From Flaccisagitta enflata (Eukaryota > Chaetognatha > Sagittoidea > Aphragmophora): a stretch of 64,000 nt of DNA. The stretch lies in contig OZ231128.1 in assembly GCA_965153355.1 (NCBI GenBank), positions 36,766,001 through 36,830,000 on the forward strand, read 5' to 3'. Below the pieces are notes generated by a model. That model did no database searches, was not told the origin of the DNA, and saw only the letters and a program-made list of their open reading frames with translations. This document shows, piece by piece, positions 29,235-41,029 of the stretch. Position numbers and translations under genes: made by a program. Positions within the stretch are counted from its first letter, which is position 1, and each line of letters opens with the position of its first letter.

Positions 29235-29320
29235 TTTCTTCTTCTTTTCTTCTTCTTCTTCTTCTTCTTCTTCTCTTTCTTCTTCTTCTTCTTCTTTCTT
29301 CTTCTTTCTTCTTTTTCTTT
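29235..29320. repeat. (CTT)n microsatellite
   Basis: Imperfect CTT repeats. On the - strand they are (GAA)n, in the intron expected upstream of the exon at 29021. Confidence 0.85.
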
Positions 29321-30216
29321 GTTATTTATTCGCTCGTCTCCTCTTGCTTATTTCTGCTAACCCAAAAGCTTGATCAATTCAAAATTCATGACTATTAGAA
29401 AGATTTTTTTTTTAAATCTTGTCATTGCGACTGGTATCTGTATCTTTACTACTCGACTAAAAAAAAAGCCGCACCCTATTTTAAGTTGATGAATAAAAAA
29501 AAAAATCATTTTAACATTTTTCTGTTGGAGTGATTTGAAAGATAAGTTTTCTTTCATTCTAGACCAATCCCAGATCTGTATCTCAGACGGTTTCAGAGCT
29601 AGAGCTTGTTTAAGTTATCTATCATTTTTCAATGGGATTGCAAACTGATAGAGGCAATATTTCCACTCATTCTCATGCCATTTCTAAAGGATTAAAGCTA
29701 GAATTGCCAGATTGGAGCCAAATAAAAGATCTTTTTAAGAGCTTTTAAACGGTCTAAGATATTGATCATTTTTTTTGTAATTCAGTATGACAATTTGATA
29801 CTTAAAATTGCGGCTTTTTTATCGAGTCGAGTAGTATTCGTTTGGAAATAGCATAGGTTTTAAGAAAAATGTCAACGTTTGGAAAAAAAATGCGAATATC
29901 ATTTTTTTTCTATTAGCAATTTTTGTATCGACATTCTTCTTAATAATGCCATGTTGTCACAGCTAGTTGATATCCATGAGCAAATTAAAGAGCTTCAAAT
30001 TTTCTTCCAAATGGCGCCAAGAACGACTTTTTTTACTCAATACGTTTAGTTACAACAACAAAAACAAAAAAAAAAAAAAAAAAAAAAAAGAAAAAAAAAA
30101 CATGAAAATCCTGTTGTGAATTCTCAAATTCTGGACAATGTGTCTTTATCCCAATGTCATTTCTAAACGTGTCATTTTAAAGATCTTTTACAGAGCTTCA
30201 AAACGGTTACCATTTT

Positions 30217-30470
30217 TCTAATTGCGAACATGCAATTCTATAGGGGGCTTTGTCCATCCGTCCGTCCGTCCGTCCGTCCGTCCGTCCGTCCGTCCGTCTG
30301 TTCGTCCGTCCGTCCGTCCGTCCGTCAGTCCCTCCGTCCATCTGTCCATGAGCACCAGTCGAGAAGTAGGAAAGTGAGTGCTTTAGATGCTTGTGTGTAG
30401 TTGGGGGGTGTGTGGGGTCCAAATGTGGGTTGGATGCCCCTGCCCAGCCGTCCGAAACGATGTTCTGACC
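30217..30470 (-). mobile_element. Hairpin-end element, degraded, with expanded (GTCC)n
   Basis: ATTGCGAACATGCAAT (about 30221) looks like a relaxed hairpin end. It is followed by CTTTGTCCATCC and an expanded GTCC array (30256-30330), then GCCCCTGCCCAGCCGTCCG, the inverted core. The left and right ends are not exact. Confidence 0.45.
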
Positions 30471-30843
30471 CCGCGTCACTTGTTGTTTTTCTCATTGCTT
30501 GGGACAAACATGTCCGGTTGTTTTTTGGTTTTTTTTTTGTTTGTTTTTTTTTGCTGTGGGAGACAAGTGACCATGAACTAGGATTTTTTTTCTTCTTTCT
30601 TCGATGTATATAAATGTGAGTGACCAGACAAGATAGGTTGGTCGGTTGGTCAGTTTCGCAACGGGGAGAGATAGAGTACATCGCGCCGTCGTAGTCAGTT
30701 AGATGAAAAGTGGTCTCTCTCTCTCCTTTTCCTCCCATTTATACCACCTCGCCCATGCTTTCATCTACGTAAATCGCCCTTTGTTTCTTCCTTCCTCAGC
30801 TCTCTCGCTCTCGATATTTCCTTTATACATTGGGTTTTGCCCT

Positions 30844-30845
<2 letters not shown>

Positions 30846-30905
<60 letters not shown>
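30846..30905. repeat. (CT)n microsatellite
   Basis: About 30 CT units at the start of the segment shared, inverted, with 245-476. Confidence 0.9.
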
Positions 30906-30907
<2 letters not shown>

Positions 30908-31457
30908 GTCATTGTCTTTTTTTTTCCAAAAGGAAGTTTTTTCTCCAATGGTATTGATTCTTTTTCCACTACCGCTCGATTGTTGTTGGAGAAAAAAAAA
31001 ACTGCCTTGCAAATCTTTGAAAACTTTTTTTCTTAAATTTAAAGATCTTTCGGTTACTCTGATAAGGGAGTACGAGATTTCCCAAAAATGAGCCGACCTC
31101 AAAAAATGGCCTCAGATACTCAATAAACCTATGAGTGGGACCCTACTTAGTGGCAAATCACCAATCAGAACTCAGTAGGTGAAAAAAAAAACCCGCGGAT
31201 GGGCTCAAAAACCAAATCGCGACTAATTTTTAGGCGATTTTTTGCATTAAGTCAGATTTTAAAAGTTTTTTTGTTCATTCTAAGTTTAAATTCATAAAAA
31301 AAGTTAAGCACTAACCAGGCAGGATCAATATTTCTCAAAAACATGAATCTAATATGTGTTTTGGATGTATCTGTATCATTTCTCTTAAAAAAAAAACCCA
31401 TTTCGTTGATTTAAACTAGCTCAGTAGCTTCTTTTCAGTTACACTCTCTCCCCCCTC

Positions 31458-31774
31458 ATGATGGGCAAACAACCCAGACCACATCATTTAGCTCTTTGCA
31501 CAATTTTTCAAAATCTGTATAAACAGATGATGGAACCAAATCCAGGACTATGGTTTCACTCAATCGAAAGGCATGCTCTTCCTGCCCTTGTTGATGGATT
31601 TATCAGAGAGTACAAGAAAGAATGGTTGGAGTCATTTTGCAAGCACCTTCAGCGATATGACCTGAGTATAAAGACTACTGTGAAAAGAAAGCAGCAGGCA
31701 CTCTTGGTAAGACACACTTGAAGCCATTTTCAGAAATATTCACGGAGGACGAACTTCGAAAAATTCCCGTGGAC
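31458..31774 (+). pseudogene. Transposon protein fragment, 5' block
   Basis: An ATG frame runs to 31721 and includes EPNPGLWFHSIERHALPALV and FIREYKKEWLESF. A different frame then carries on as LKPFSEIFTEDELRKIPVD up to 31774. The change of frame near 31700 is a frameshift, or an intron start (TTG|GTAAGAC). The block is cut by the nested element at 31775. I do not recognise the protein and catalytic residues cannot be named. The reading frame 3' of the nested element continues this block. Confidence 0.7.
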
Positions 31775-32541
31775 TATCGATGTTTACAGTTAATCAAATC
31801 ATTAATCATTGACCCTCAATCAAAATTTCATAATAATCACCGTTAACAATTAATTTTTGCACCATGCAAACGATACAAGAATCTCGTAGTTCACTTCCTC
31901 AAAAAAGGAAATTTGCTAAAAAGTCATGAAATGCACAAACTCGATATAAAAGAAAATGAGAGTTTAATACTCTGATTAAAAAAAACTTTTCATGATTTTG
32001 CCTTTTTGTTTTCTTGAGAAAAAAATTTCGCCTTTCCAATACAGTAATTCTCTGTATACAAATTTACTAATTTGATCCCTGTCAAACACAATTTATTCAT
32101 TGATAAAACCTGCAAACCTACACACTCAAAAATGAACACCTAAAACAATCTTTTACACATTCATACACAAAGTGACATACACGCATACACACCCACACAC
32201 AAGCACCCAACACACACCCACACACTCGCATTGGCAATAACAGATAAAGCACAAACACATGTAGTCATTGATAACCAGACACAAAGCAGGCATGGATGAT
32301 TGTAGACAAATGAATGGAAATCTTTATTTTTTTATTCTTTTTTTCTTTTATTCTTTTTTTTTCCTTTTTTCTTTTTAATTTGGTAAATTCGCATCATCTT
32401 ATGATGAGGTGATAGCAAAACAAAGACTTGATAATTGATATGGAAGAACAGTTAACGGTTAATCCTATTTAACTATTTCGATGATTAATGATTATATTAA
32501 TGGTGAATTAACCGTTAATCATTAACGGTTAAGCATCTATA
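31775..32541. mobile_element. Nested hAT-like non-autonomous element
   Basis: It is flanked by 8-bp duplications CCGTGGAC (31767-31774 and 32542-32549). Ends TATCGATG...TTAA and TTAA...CATCTATA are imperfect inverted repeats, with further inverted AACCGTTAAT/ATTAATGATT motifs inside. Removing it and one duplication rejoins the interrupted transposon frame exactly. No coding region of its own is seen. The 8-bp duplication suggests hAT. Confidence 0.85.
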
Positions 32542-33590
32542 CCGTGGACAACAAAGCAGGAAAAAACTACTTTGGGCATTTCTCACAACAGCTCAAAGCT
32601 AAAGGAGGTTCAGCATTTCAGGCTATAAGTGACACACTGGTACTCAAATCAAGTGCAGATATAGCATTTGGAAAGGGAGCTGAAAGCATGCTCAAAGACA
32701 AAGTGTTGAAATCCAGGCAAAAGGATGTTGCAGAAATTGAAGCAGACTACTCCAGGGCCCAGAAGGATTTGATGAGGTCCAAACTTGCTGTCACTGACCC
32801 AGAAGCAGATAAGCTGGCCAGAGAGCAGTCAAAAACCAAAGCAATGGCTTTGTGCTGAGATAATGGCAAGAAACATAAGTATGATGCCCCATTGACATCT
32901 CAAGATGAAGTTCACATATGCTACAACCGAATCAAGATGTTGAAGGAGCAAGATAAGCTGGCCATTTTGCGCAGAGAAATCAAATTGAAAAAAATCATGT
33001 TTTCTGAGTTGCCCAGTGACTTTGTTTACTTCAAGCAATACAACATCAGTTCCAAACAAATGTATGAAAATTTGCTGGCATTACATTCTGTTGACCAATT
33101 CAATCAAGAAGTTATTATAGTTGAAGATGTCTATGAAGCAACTGACTTGCTTGATTCTCCTGCTGCCCAGTCTCAAACTAAGAGAAAAAAATCTGCAGCA
33201 CCCACTTCAGCAGAATCTGAACTGGATTTCCAATGGCCTCTTGAGGAGGAGGAGTTTGTTATTACTTTGGAAGAAGATGGTTGGAACTTTGGGTCAGTCA
33301 AATCTTACAACCAGGAGCAAGATACCATTTGTGTTCAAGCCCTCACCACTCTGAAAACTCGTGCAAAAGATGATGTGGGAAAAACATACAGGATCTACCC
33401 AACTGAAGAAGAAGTAGATCACTTTGAAAAGAAGCATGTGCTTGAAATCAGGCCCTCTGTTACATTGGCCAAAAATAGCAAGAGAAAAGATTTGGTCTTC
33501 TCAACAGAGAGGTCATTGAGACTCTTTGGGGACAACTTATCAACCAAGATGTACCGGAGTAGTAGCACAATGGGGACAATTCTTTTTTAA
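32542..33590 (+). pseudogene. Transposon protein fragment, 3' block
   Basis: From the duplicated GTGGAC the frame continues NKAGKNYFGHFSQQLKAKGG, then is broken by one in-frame TGA at 32856-32858. It resumes with DNGKKHKYDAPLTSQDEVH and ends with a stop after GTILF at 33590. The second part has a helical, charged region, a Lys-rich KRKKSAAP linker at about 33180, and an acidic C-terminal region with FVITLEEDGWNFGSV. With the stop ignored it covers about 350 residues. A CGA to TGA change would explain the stop. Family unknown. Confidence 0.75.
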
Positions 33591-34175
33591 AATTTCATGC
33601 ATGATCTGATTTCTTATTCAACTTTCCCTCTTACGCTCATTTCATGAATTTGTTGGTTGTATCGCCATTCCTTAGAACTTTTTCTTGTTTGACTAAAATT
33701 GAGTTAGTAGATTGATATCATTTCATCATAATTACTTTCTGAACTTAAAATTTGCTAGGTTATTACAATATGATGCTTAGGAGCTAGTTAAAAAGCTAGA
33801 TAACATCATTTCAGTAAAAATTACCGATTTTTACCTATTTTTCTTGAATTCTTACCATTTTTCACCCAGCAATAGCTAAAATATCAGGTTATTTTCATTC
33901 AATAGGAACAATTACACTTCTAAGACATGTCATGAACAATATTAGTATGACTAGGGGGACAAAATGTGAAAAGTTTCAGCAACTTAAAAAAAAAACACTC
34001 AAAAATCGACAAAAATATTGCGAAAATCAGTTTTTGGGGCCATCCGCGGGTTTTTTTTTTGAGCGACAGCTCCAAAATTGGTGGAATACCTCATATTTTG
34101 GGCCCACTGACATGAAAATTGAGTATCTGAGACAATATTTTAACTCACCTATCACTCGTACTCCCTTAACTCTGA

Positions 34176-34425
34176 CGGTCTTTAGTCGGGGACACACTTT
34201 TCGGTCCGTCGGTCCGTCGGTCGTTCGGTCCGTCACAAAACTGTTTTCTGAGGTTTTCCGCTCCTGCCCACCCGTCCGCGACCATTGCTGCCATGTATAC
34301 GGCCTTGTTTCTTATCTACAAGTGCGGCAACGCATCTGTATAGTAACTGTCCGTTTTTCAATTGGTTGGTCGCCAAATGGTCGGTCGGTCGGTCGATAAC
34401 GCTCAAGTTGCAAAGCCTAGCTTTC
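34176..34425 (-). mobile_element. Hairpin-end elements A and B, copy of 1-244
   Basis: On the - strand this repeats 1-244 nearly base for base: the type B array and hairpin, then AACAAGGCCGTATACATGGC, GTCGCGGACGGGTGGGCAGG and the GACGGACC array. It ends at the target duplication of the 3.1 kb transposon. Confidence 0.8.
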
Positions 34426-35631
34426 CGTCTTGGTCTCTGTATCCGGCCTTCGTTTTCCGCACTTTTTCTTCCTTTTTTTTCCTACGTCGTTAGTTAGTCG
34501 AGAAAAAAAGAAAAAAAGAGGTGAACAGGCATTTTCCTTGACAAAGTGGCGGGAACCGGGGGAATTACGGGAAAAACGATTTTTTAATGATCTCTTAGTT
34601 CAAGAAAAGTCAAATCGTTAACGTCATGTTTTGTTCGCCAGTTTTTGACAAGAATGGGAAAAGAAAGAAAAAGTCTTAGAATGGATGGACAGCAGTTTCT
34701 TTTCAACAGCACAACTGTTTTACGAAACTTTATTACCCACTATGTCGGTCAGTCACACTTCGATTTCTCAGCAATTATGGACATTCTTATCATCACCTCC
34801 TCCCAATGAGTCATCAGCCAAAATTATCATAAAATGAAATCTGCTGATTTTTTTTCTCATGGATATTATCTATAAGGTGTATTTGATGTATTTTGCATGA
34901 ATAGACTGTCAAAAGCCAGTTTTATTCTCGAACCTTTCAATATATTTTTGGAAAAAAAGGTGAAAACACTTAAAATCTCGATTTGTTTTCTGGCCAAAAC
35001 CTACACAGAATTACAAATTTGTATGAAAAATCAAAATATCAACAAATAAGAACATAACACGATCCCTTAATCCTTTACATGGTTGATATCTTGATATTTC
35101 ATGCAAATTTGTAATTCTGTTTGAGCATTAAATGAAACAATGGTCAATGATTTTTTCCCTTTTTAAACACTTTTTAGTCGAGTTTCTCTTAATCACTGTG
35201 CCCATTTGGCGGCTGTAGATGGGTCATCCTTTAAGATTTTACATAATTATGTTGAAAAGATAATAGCGATTAAATTGTCACTAAAGTATGATTTTGCGTG
35301 GTCCCTTAACGTGCGCTCAATTGAAGCTCATCTGTACATGGAAAATCGCTTGAAGGGTTTCTCAAAAAAGTTTTTGCTTTTTGATTGTTAAGGTTCCACA
35401 GCTCTTACTCATAGTAGAGAGACTCAAAACACTCCGACAAATCGTAAACAGAATAATTCGCATTTGTTTGTACCGTTTTGCTTGTCTGTCCGTGAGAGTA
35501 TTTGTGTGTTTTGTACGATCCTTTTCTTTTCCAATTTAAACCATTCCATTCTTTTTGTTTTACGACGCTGCCGAGCCCTTTTTTGACATTTAACAAATCT
35601 GATTCACCTAAACCTTTTGGAAAATTTGCTC
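34426..35631. other. Spacer, no gene supported
   Basis: AT-rich sequence that would be intronic if the exon at 36085 belongs to a gene starting further left. No coding exon with splice sites was recognised. Confidence 0.3.
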
Positions 35632-35800
35632 TTTCTTGTCTTTTAATCTTCTCTGTCATGTCTTTTGATCTTCTCTGTCATGTCTTTTGATCTTCTCTGT
35701 CGTGTCTTTTAATCTTCTCAGTCTTGTCTTTTAATCTTCTCTGTCTTGTCTTATGATTTTCTCTCTTTTGATCCTCACTGTTTTGTCTTTTGATCTTTTC
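35632..35800. repeat. 22-bp minisatellite
   Basis: About seven units of TCTTCTCTGTCATGTCTTTT-GA with small variations; later units drift to TAATCTTC and TCCTCACTG. Confidence 0.8.
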
Positions 35801-36084
35801 CTGCCCGTGCACGCGACTACACACTGGCATGCAAGTTCGTCTGAACGCGTGTTCGTCTGGCCGTCTTTTAATCTGTCTGCTCATCCCGTGTTACCGTCTC
35901 TCAGTCATTCCATCATCCAAACATTCAAGTTTTTGGTGGCCTGATGGCATTTTGCAGTGTCTCCGGTCCTGAGTTTATCAATACTAAGGGCAAAATGTAG
36001 TGTCCGTGGTCTAGGTAGTCGTGCTAACACTTAACCCTTTTTTTTCTATCTTTTCTTTTCCTTTTTTTTTTTGTCACGTGTCAG

Positions 36085-36269
36085 AAGGAACAAACGGTAC
36101 GTCGGCTGAAGTTGCGGCAATTCGTCTGCAACTAGAATCGGATTTACTCGAAACGCAAAAAGAAATTTCTACTTTGAAGTCAGTTTTGACGTCGAAAGAA
36201 AAACGCGCCGCGGATCTCAGAAAATTGCTCGGCAAAAACTCGCTGCAAAACTGGAAAAATGGGTTTCAG
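36085..36269 (+). CDS. TPD52-family protein, coiled-coil exon
   Basis: A T-rich tract ending GTCACGTGTCAG precedes 36085, and GGGTTTCAG|GTGAAG gives the donor. The 185-bp exon starts in phase 1 and ends in phase 0. It encodes an acidic N part, then a leucine-heptad coiled coil (LLETQKEISTLKSVLTSKEK) and LRKLLGKNSLQNWKNGFQ. This is the hallmark block of tumor protein D52 proteins, where the coil is followed by LG-x-NSLQELK. In the family, the next residues are those encoded at 2699-2990; the phases agree (0/0). Here that exon is 33 kb upstream instead. Downstream exons of this gene copy may lie beyond the window. No 5' exons were found upstream. A type A element begins 48 bp into the following intron. 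Confidence 0.85.
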
Positions 36270-36317
36270 GTGAAGACCTTTTTTATTCAAAAGTAAAATA
36301 AACAAATAGTAGAAAGT

Positions 36318-36545
36318 AACAAGGCCGGATACACGGCTACCCTAGTCGCGTGCGGTTGGGCAGGAGCAGTGCTGAGAAGGTTACTAGGGCATCTGGGCAG
36401 GTGCGGTATGCTCAAAAAGCTCAAAAACGCCGAAAAAGTAAAAAGGGGACCGACTGACCGACCAACCGACCGACCAACCAACCGACCGATCGACCGACCG
36501 AATGACCGACATAGCGGGGTGTAGAGTCGCGTAGCACGCGACTAA
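36318..36545 (+). mobile_element. Hairpin-end element (type A), fullest copy
   Basis: It runs AACAAGGCCGGATACACGGC, TAGTCGCGTGCGGTTGGGCA, a second core block GGGCAGGTGCGGT, AAACGCCGAAAAAGTAAAAA, a GACC array (36451-36510), then GGGGTGTAGA and hairpin GTCGCGT-AGC-ACGCGAC followed by TAAAG. It is intronic relative to the TPD52-like exon. Confidence 0.85.
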
Positions 36546-37606
36546 AGACCGACAGAGAGAACCGACAATTATGGTCGAGCCACAGAGGTCAACTACTACA
36601 GGATTGAATGGGAGTGAATTTTTTCAAGCTTTTTATCATTGCAGAATGGGGACAGCACGACTAAAGATGTTCTAGTCTAAAAGGCCTACAATAACTATCT
36701 GGTACTATTCAATAGAGCTTGAGCTGCTTCAGAAAGGACAGAATTCGCGATACGAATCTTTAAGATACGATATCGGTTTCAAAAAAAAGAAGAAGAAAAA
36801 AATATTAGGCATGCAAGCAAATTTAAGTTCATAACATCTGTACACTTATTATTGTCAAAAGATCAAACAGCTGTCAAATCTAAGCAGACATATTTAACCA
36901 TATGCCAATTTTTCCATTAGTTAGGGCTTGAAAAAATCTTCATTTTGCTCATGAATTTCACCTCAATTGCATTGTACAAAATCAAATATGATCAAAAACA
37001 GTAAAAACATTCCCAAAGCAAATTATGGCAAAATTACCAGAAAAACCTTATGAACTTCAGTTGTTCACCAAATCTACATAAAGATAGATAATCAGATGCA
37101 AATTTTACGACTAAACAGCTTTTGAAAAGTTCTTTAATTTGCCCACGGATTTCAATTGATTTTGTAAAAGTGAATGCTTCAAAAATTCGAACCAAAGTTG
37201 TGGAAAAATTTGTACCTTGGTGTTGAATGTTAGTTGTCAAGAGGTCAAAAAGTTTAAAACAAGCATCCCAATTGGAACAAAATACAAAAAATAATGTGGA
37301 ATATATTGGGAAATACTCATAAAATATATAACTTCAGGGAATTGAATCGTTCCTCACCAGTAGTAGCGAGGTATGTATAGTTGTAGCACTACCTTGACAA
37401 TAATTAGTGTACAGGTGTTAATCATAGACGGGGAAACAGAATGATGGAGGGGGAAGTGGGAATGTATGGTGATGGAGGGAACACCAGGAAATGATGAAAA
37501 TGGGGGAAGAGTGGGAAGAAGGAGATGAATGACCGAAAGAGGAAAGAGGAAAGAGGAAAGAGGTTCTTATGCAAGAAACTTGGTGGACAGTGGAGTGGTT
37601 GAGACT
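36546..37606. other. Spacer, probably intronic
   Basis: No repeat with clear ends and no exon could be supported. The stretch 37435-37565 is GGAA/AGAG-rich. Confidence 0.3.
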
Positions 37607-38452
37607 CAGAGGTGCCGATTCCGTCAAGCTGCCGCGTAGCATGAAAAAATCGGCAAAAGCTGCCGCACTTTTGTAAAATTCATGGGCTATTGACCATATG
37701 AAGGCTTTTCTCCTCCCAAAAGTCTCTTCCCTTATCTGTCTATAGTGAACAAATTGCTCACTTTTAAGGGGCGGCATTCGCAGGCCTTTCCACATTTACC
37801 TAGCCTGATTTTAAAATTGGGGCCGTGATGTAAAAGGCCTCATTTGCACCTGTGCAGGAGCGCATAAGACCAGGAAAATTCGCAGCTCTCTTGCTAGCTT
37901 AGAGGTAACCAAAAGTTGCGGGTCTAAGCCTCAAGGCTGCCAACCTTCATCCTTCGCCAGAATTGGAGCAACGGGACAATGAAGCACACAAATTTCAAAT
38001 TGCACTGTGAAATTTTTTATCATTTTCATCCCTTCTGACAAAATGGAACCGTGCTACAAAATTGAATGATCTTTTAATATATTTGTTCATACTTGCTTAT
38101 TTGAAAGGTTGATGCGGCTTTTCATTAGTCATCAGAATAGAAAATTTTTGGAGGCTGAGAAAGATTTTTTTCTTGTTTAAAGAAGTTTTTGGCATGCATA
38201 ATTATAAAACTGCAATATGCAAATGAGGTTTTTATCCACTGACACTAGAAATGAAATAGTAGTGATTCGAGGAATGTGCAATTACCTGTGCAAGTGTTGC
38301 CACAGGATTCTTTTTGGTTCCTCTCTTCATTCCTTTCCTTCTGGCCTTTTTTCTTCCATTATCCCCCCCCCCCGGCTGGCCGTATATGCCGCACATTGCC
38401 GCACATCTGCCGCGTAGCATCGCTACCATGCTACACAGATTCGGCACCTCTG
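37607..38452. mobile_element. hAT-like element
   Basis: Inverted ends CAGAGGTGCCGATTC and GATTCGGCACCTCTG, typical in style for hAT (CAGAGG start). GCCGCGTAGCATG and CATGCTACACAG-type subterminal pieces lie just inside. Left flank GGTTGAGA (then CT) and right flank GGTTGAGT suggest an 8-bp duplication with small change. No transposase is visible, so it is non-autonomous at 846 bp. Confidence 0.7.
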
Positions 38453-38466
38453 GGTTGAGTGAATAT

Positions 38467-39110
38467 TAGCTTGTACCGAAATGACAATAAACAATAAAAT
38501 CAGAACTCCACAAGTAGTTCTTATTGTGGGGCTGTCTTGGGCTTCCAATGACATCACTTTTGGTCTGAAAAAATTGCATCTTGCTGTCCGCGCCTTACCT
38601 TGAATTTTTCTTCAGTCTATGGGAAACCAAAAATTTCAAAGTTCTTAAATTTCTGTTTTGACTGCAGATTTAAAATCTGCAGAAAAAACTGTTAATCGAA
38701 AGTGCTTTCCTTTTTTCAATATTCCAACTAGAAGGTGCTCAAAATAAGTGTTAAAGTTTGCAAAACTTACCTTTCTCTTTTATTTCTATGTAAAATCGCC
38801 GAACTTACTTTTTTTTATATCTTTAAGATGAATTTTGACTATGATCCCAAAGGAATATTGAAAAAAGGAAAGCACTTTCAATTAACAGTTTTTTCTGCAG
38901 ATTTCAAATCTGCAGTCAAAACAGAGATTTAAGCACTTTGAAATTTTTGGTTTCCCATAGGCGGAAGGAAAATTCAAGGTAAGGCGCGGACAGCAAGATG
39001 CAAATTTTTCAGACCAAAATTGATGCCATTAGAAGCCCAAGACAGCCCCACAACAAGAACTACCTGTAGAATTCTGATTTTATTGCTTTTAGTCATTTAG
39101 GTACAAGCTA
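38467..39110. mobile_element. Foldback hAT-like element, 8-bp duplication
   Basis: Exact duplications GTGAATAT (38459-38466 and 39111-39118) flank ends TAGCTTGTACC and GGTACAAGCTA. The arms are about 260 bp long and pair almost throughout (for example CTGCAGATTTAAAATCTGCAG with its partner). The middle of about 120 bp has no coding capacity. Confidence 0.9.
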
Positions 39111-39470
39111 GTGAATATGGATGTTATGGCCGTCGTAAAATATAACATTCAGAAATTTCCGATCGCACCCCAAGATGGACAATTTTGCTCATAAGAAAAC
39201 GAAAACATCTGGGCACACAATTAACACAAAGAATACAGATCAGCAACAAACGCGACTTCTCGCTAGTTCCACACCCCAGCCAAATCTGACAAGCCAAAAT
39301 TACCAAACCCAAATTTTAAGGACAAAATCAACAATACTAAACAACTGGAACACTGCAACCCCAAGAGGCAATCGCCATCCTCGACCGATGAAATTAGCGT
39401 CTACAATCAATACTAGTACAGGTTACAGAACAACTTTGATTGGAGTCCTTGTTTCCGCTCTTTTTCTGAA

Positions 39471-39806
39471 AACAAGGCCAAGTAGGCCAATGATGCGTCC
39501 TCTTTGAATGAACGTCTTTTATGAATGAATGTTTTTTTATGAATGAATGTTTTTTTATGAATGAATGTTTTTTTATGAATGAATGTTTTTTTTATGAATG
39601 AATGTAATTTGTGAATGTTTGAATGAATGAATTACTTAATGTATGCTATTTTTACTGGGTTCTGTTGAAAAAAAACTTGATTTTGATTTTGATTAATGAA
39701 TACGTTACCGACCAACCGACCAACCGACCGACCAACCAACCAACCAACCAACCAACCAACCAACCGACGGACACAGCCTATTATAGACATGCGAGGACGC
39801 ATCTAA
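39471..39806 (+). mobile_element. Hairpin-end element (type B), complete
   Basis: It starts AACAAGGCCAAGTAGGCCAA and TGATGCGTCCTCTTTGAATG, then has an expanded ATGAATGAATGTTTTTTT array, ACGTTACCGACCAACC and the GACC/AACC array, GACACAGCCTATTATAGA, and hairpin ATGCG-AGGA-CGCAT then CTAAAAAG. It defines type B. Confidence 0.85.
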
Positions 39807-39849
39807 AAAGAATAAAGTTTAGATGTGGAATGAGAAAAGATCAAATAGT

Positions 39850-40345
39850 CGCAAAAGCGTTCTAAAGATCGTCAGCGGTACAGTTCGTGTAAGAGAGGAT
39901 GAAATGGTGAGAGGGGCAGCAGCCCCGAGGGAGCCAGTGACCTATGCTTTGGCACAGAGGGAAGGCTGGAATTTGGGGATTTGGGCTGGGATTTGGGCCT
40001 TGATGCCAGAATTAGGGCATTGAAGTTGGGATTCGGTCCTCCAGGCTGGGATTTAGGCCTTGAGGTTATGATTTGGACCCCGAGGCTGAGATTTGGGCCT
40101 CAAGCCAAGGATTTGGGCCTGGAGGCTACACCTTGGACCTTGAGGCTAGGATTTGGGCCTCAAGGCTGGGATTTGAGCCTCGAGACTGGGACTTGGGCCT
40201 TATTACTGGGATTTATGCTTTCAGTTTTATTTATTTGGGTGTTGAGGCTGCGATTTAAGCTATGAGGCTGGGATATGGGTCTTGAGGCTGGAAATTTGGG
40301 CTTGAGGCCGGGATTTGAGTCTTCAGAAACGGGGGAGACGTAGGA
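39850..40345. mobile_element. C element (alpha type), right end lost
   Basis: The left part shows CGTCAGCGGTACAGTTCG, GGGGCAGCAGCCCCGAGG and GACCTATGCTTTGG. About 18 units like GGGATTTGGGCCTTGAGGCT follow (39968-40325). The expected inverted right end is absent; a GAA run and the next C element follow instead. Confidence 0.65.
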
Positions 40346-40369
40346 AAAGAAGAAGAAGAAGAACAGGTC

Positions 40370-41025
40370 GCCCAAGGGCAATACATGGTCAGCGATACCC
40401 TTTGCCCTGCTTTGAGTGATTGTGAGTTGGAGTGAGGGGAAGCAGGGCAGCGGCCCCGAAGGGGACGAAGTCCTGTAGAACACAGGGGGACTTTCGTTCG
40501 TCCTGCCTTATGTGGATGATATGCTACATAGAGGGTTGACTGAAGGCCTTCAAGAGCTTAAATTGAGGTCTAAGAAAACTGATCTAAGGCCTGAGAATGC
40601 CAATTGGAAGCTTGAGACGACTAACTTAAGGCCAAATTTGAGGCATGAGAGGACAGGTTTGAGGCATGGGAATTTCAATTTGAGGCTTGCGAGGCCTAAT
40701 TTCAGGTCTGAAAGGCCAGGTTTGAGGCCTGAGAGGTCGGATTTGAGGTCTGAGAGGCCGGATTTGAGGCCTGAGAGGCTGGATTTGAGGCCAGAGAGGC
40801 TGGATTTGAGGCCTGAGAGGCTGGATTTGAGGCCTGAGAGGATGGATTAGAGGCCTGAGAGGCTGGATTTGTGGCCTGAGAGGCTGGATTTGAGGCCTGA
40901 GAGGCCAGATTTTAGGCCTAAGGGGCCTGATAAGGGGGGGGGACGAACGAACTAACTAACGAACGAACGAACGAAGTCCCCCTGTGTTCTACAGGACTTC
41001 GTCCCCTTCGGGGCCACTGCCCAAA
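40370..41025. mobile_element. C element (beta type), well preserved
   Basis: The left end GGCAGCGGCCCCGAAGGGGA, CGAAGTCCTGTAGAACACAG and GGGGACTTTCGTTCG has a near-perfect inverted partner at 40965-41025. About 18 units of GATTTGAGGCCTGAGAGG-type sequence (40530-40930) lie between. The outer left part GGTCAGCGATACCCTTTGCC is as in other copies. Confidence 0.85.
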
Positions 41026-41029
41026 AAGA

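Larger units (their letters stand above)
31063..34168 (+). mobile_element. DNA transposon, 3.1 kb, with 7-bp target duplication
   Basis: Inverted ends TAAGGGAGTACGAG (31063-31076) and CTCGTACTCCCTTA (34155-34168) are flanked by direct repeats ACTCTGA (31056-31062 and 34169-34175). Subterminal sequence is also inverted in patches: CTCAGATACTCAAT, AGTGGG(A/C)CC, and a poly-A run leading into ACCCGCGGATGG. The inverted copy at 1-476 has a single ACTTTGA at the same point, which confirms the insertion. Inside lie two pseudogene blocks and a nested insertion. The superfamily is not determined; a 7-bp duplication fits few classes. Confidence 0.9.

Noticed and set aside
39175-39507. 110-codon frame after the foldback element
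   Set aside because: Composition is unremarkable, no motif is recognised, and it runs into a type B element at its 3' end.
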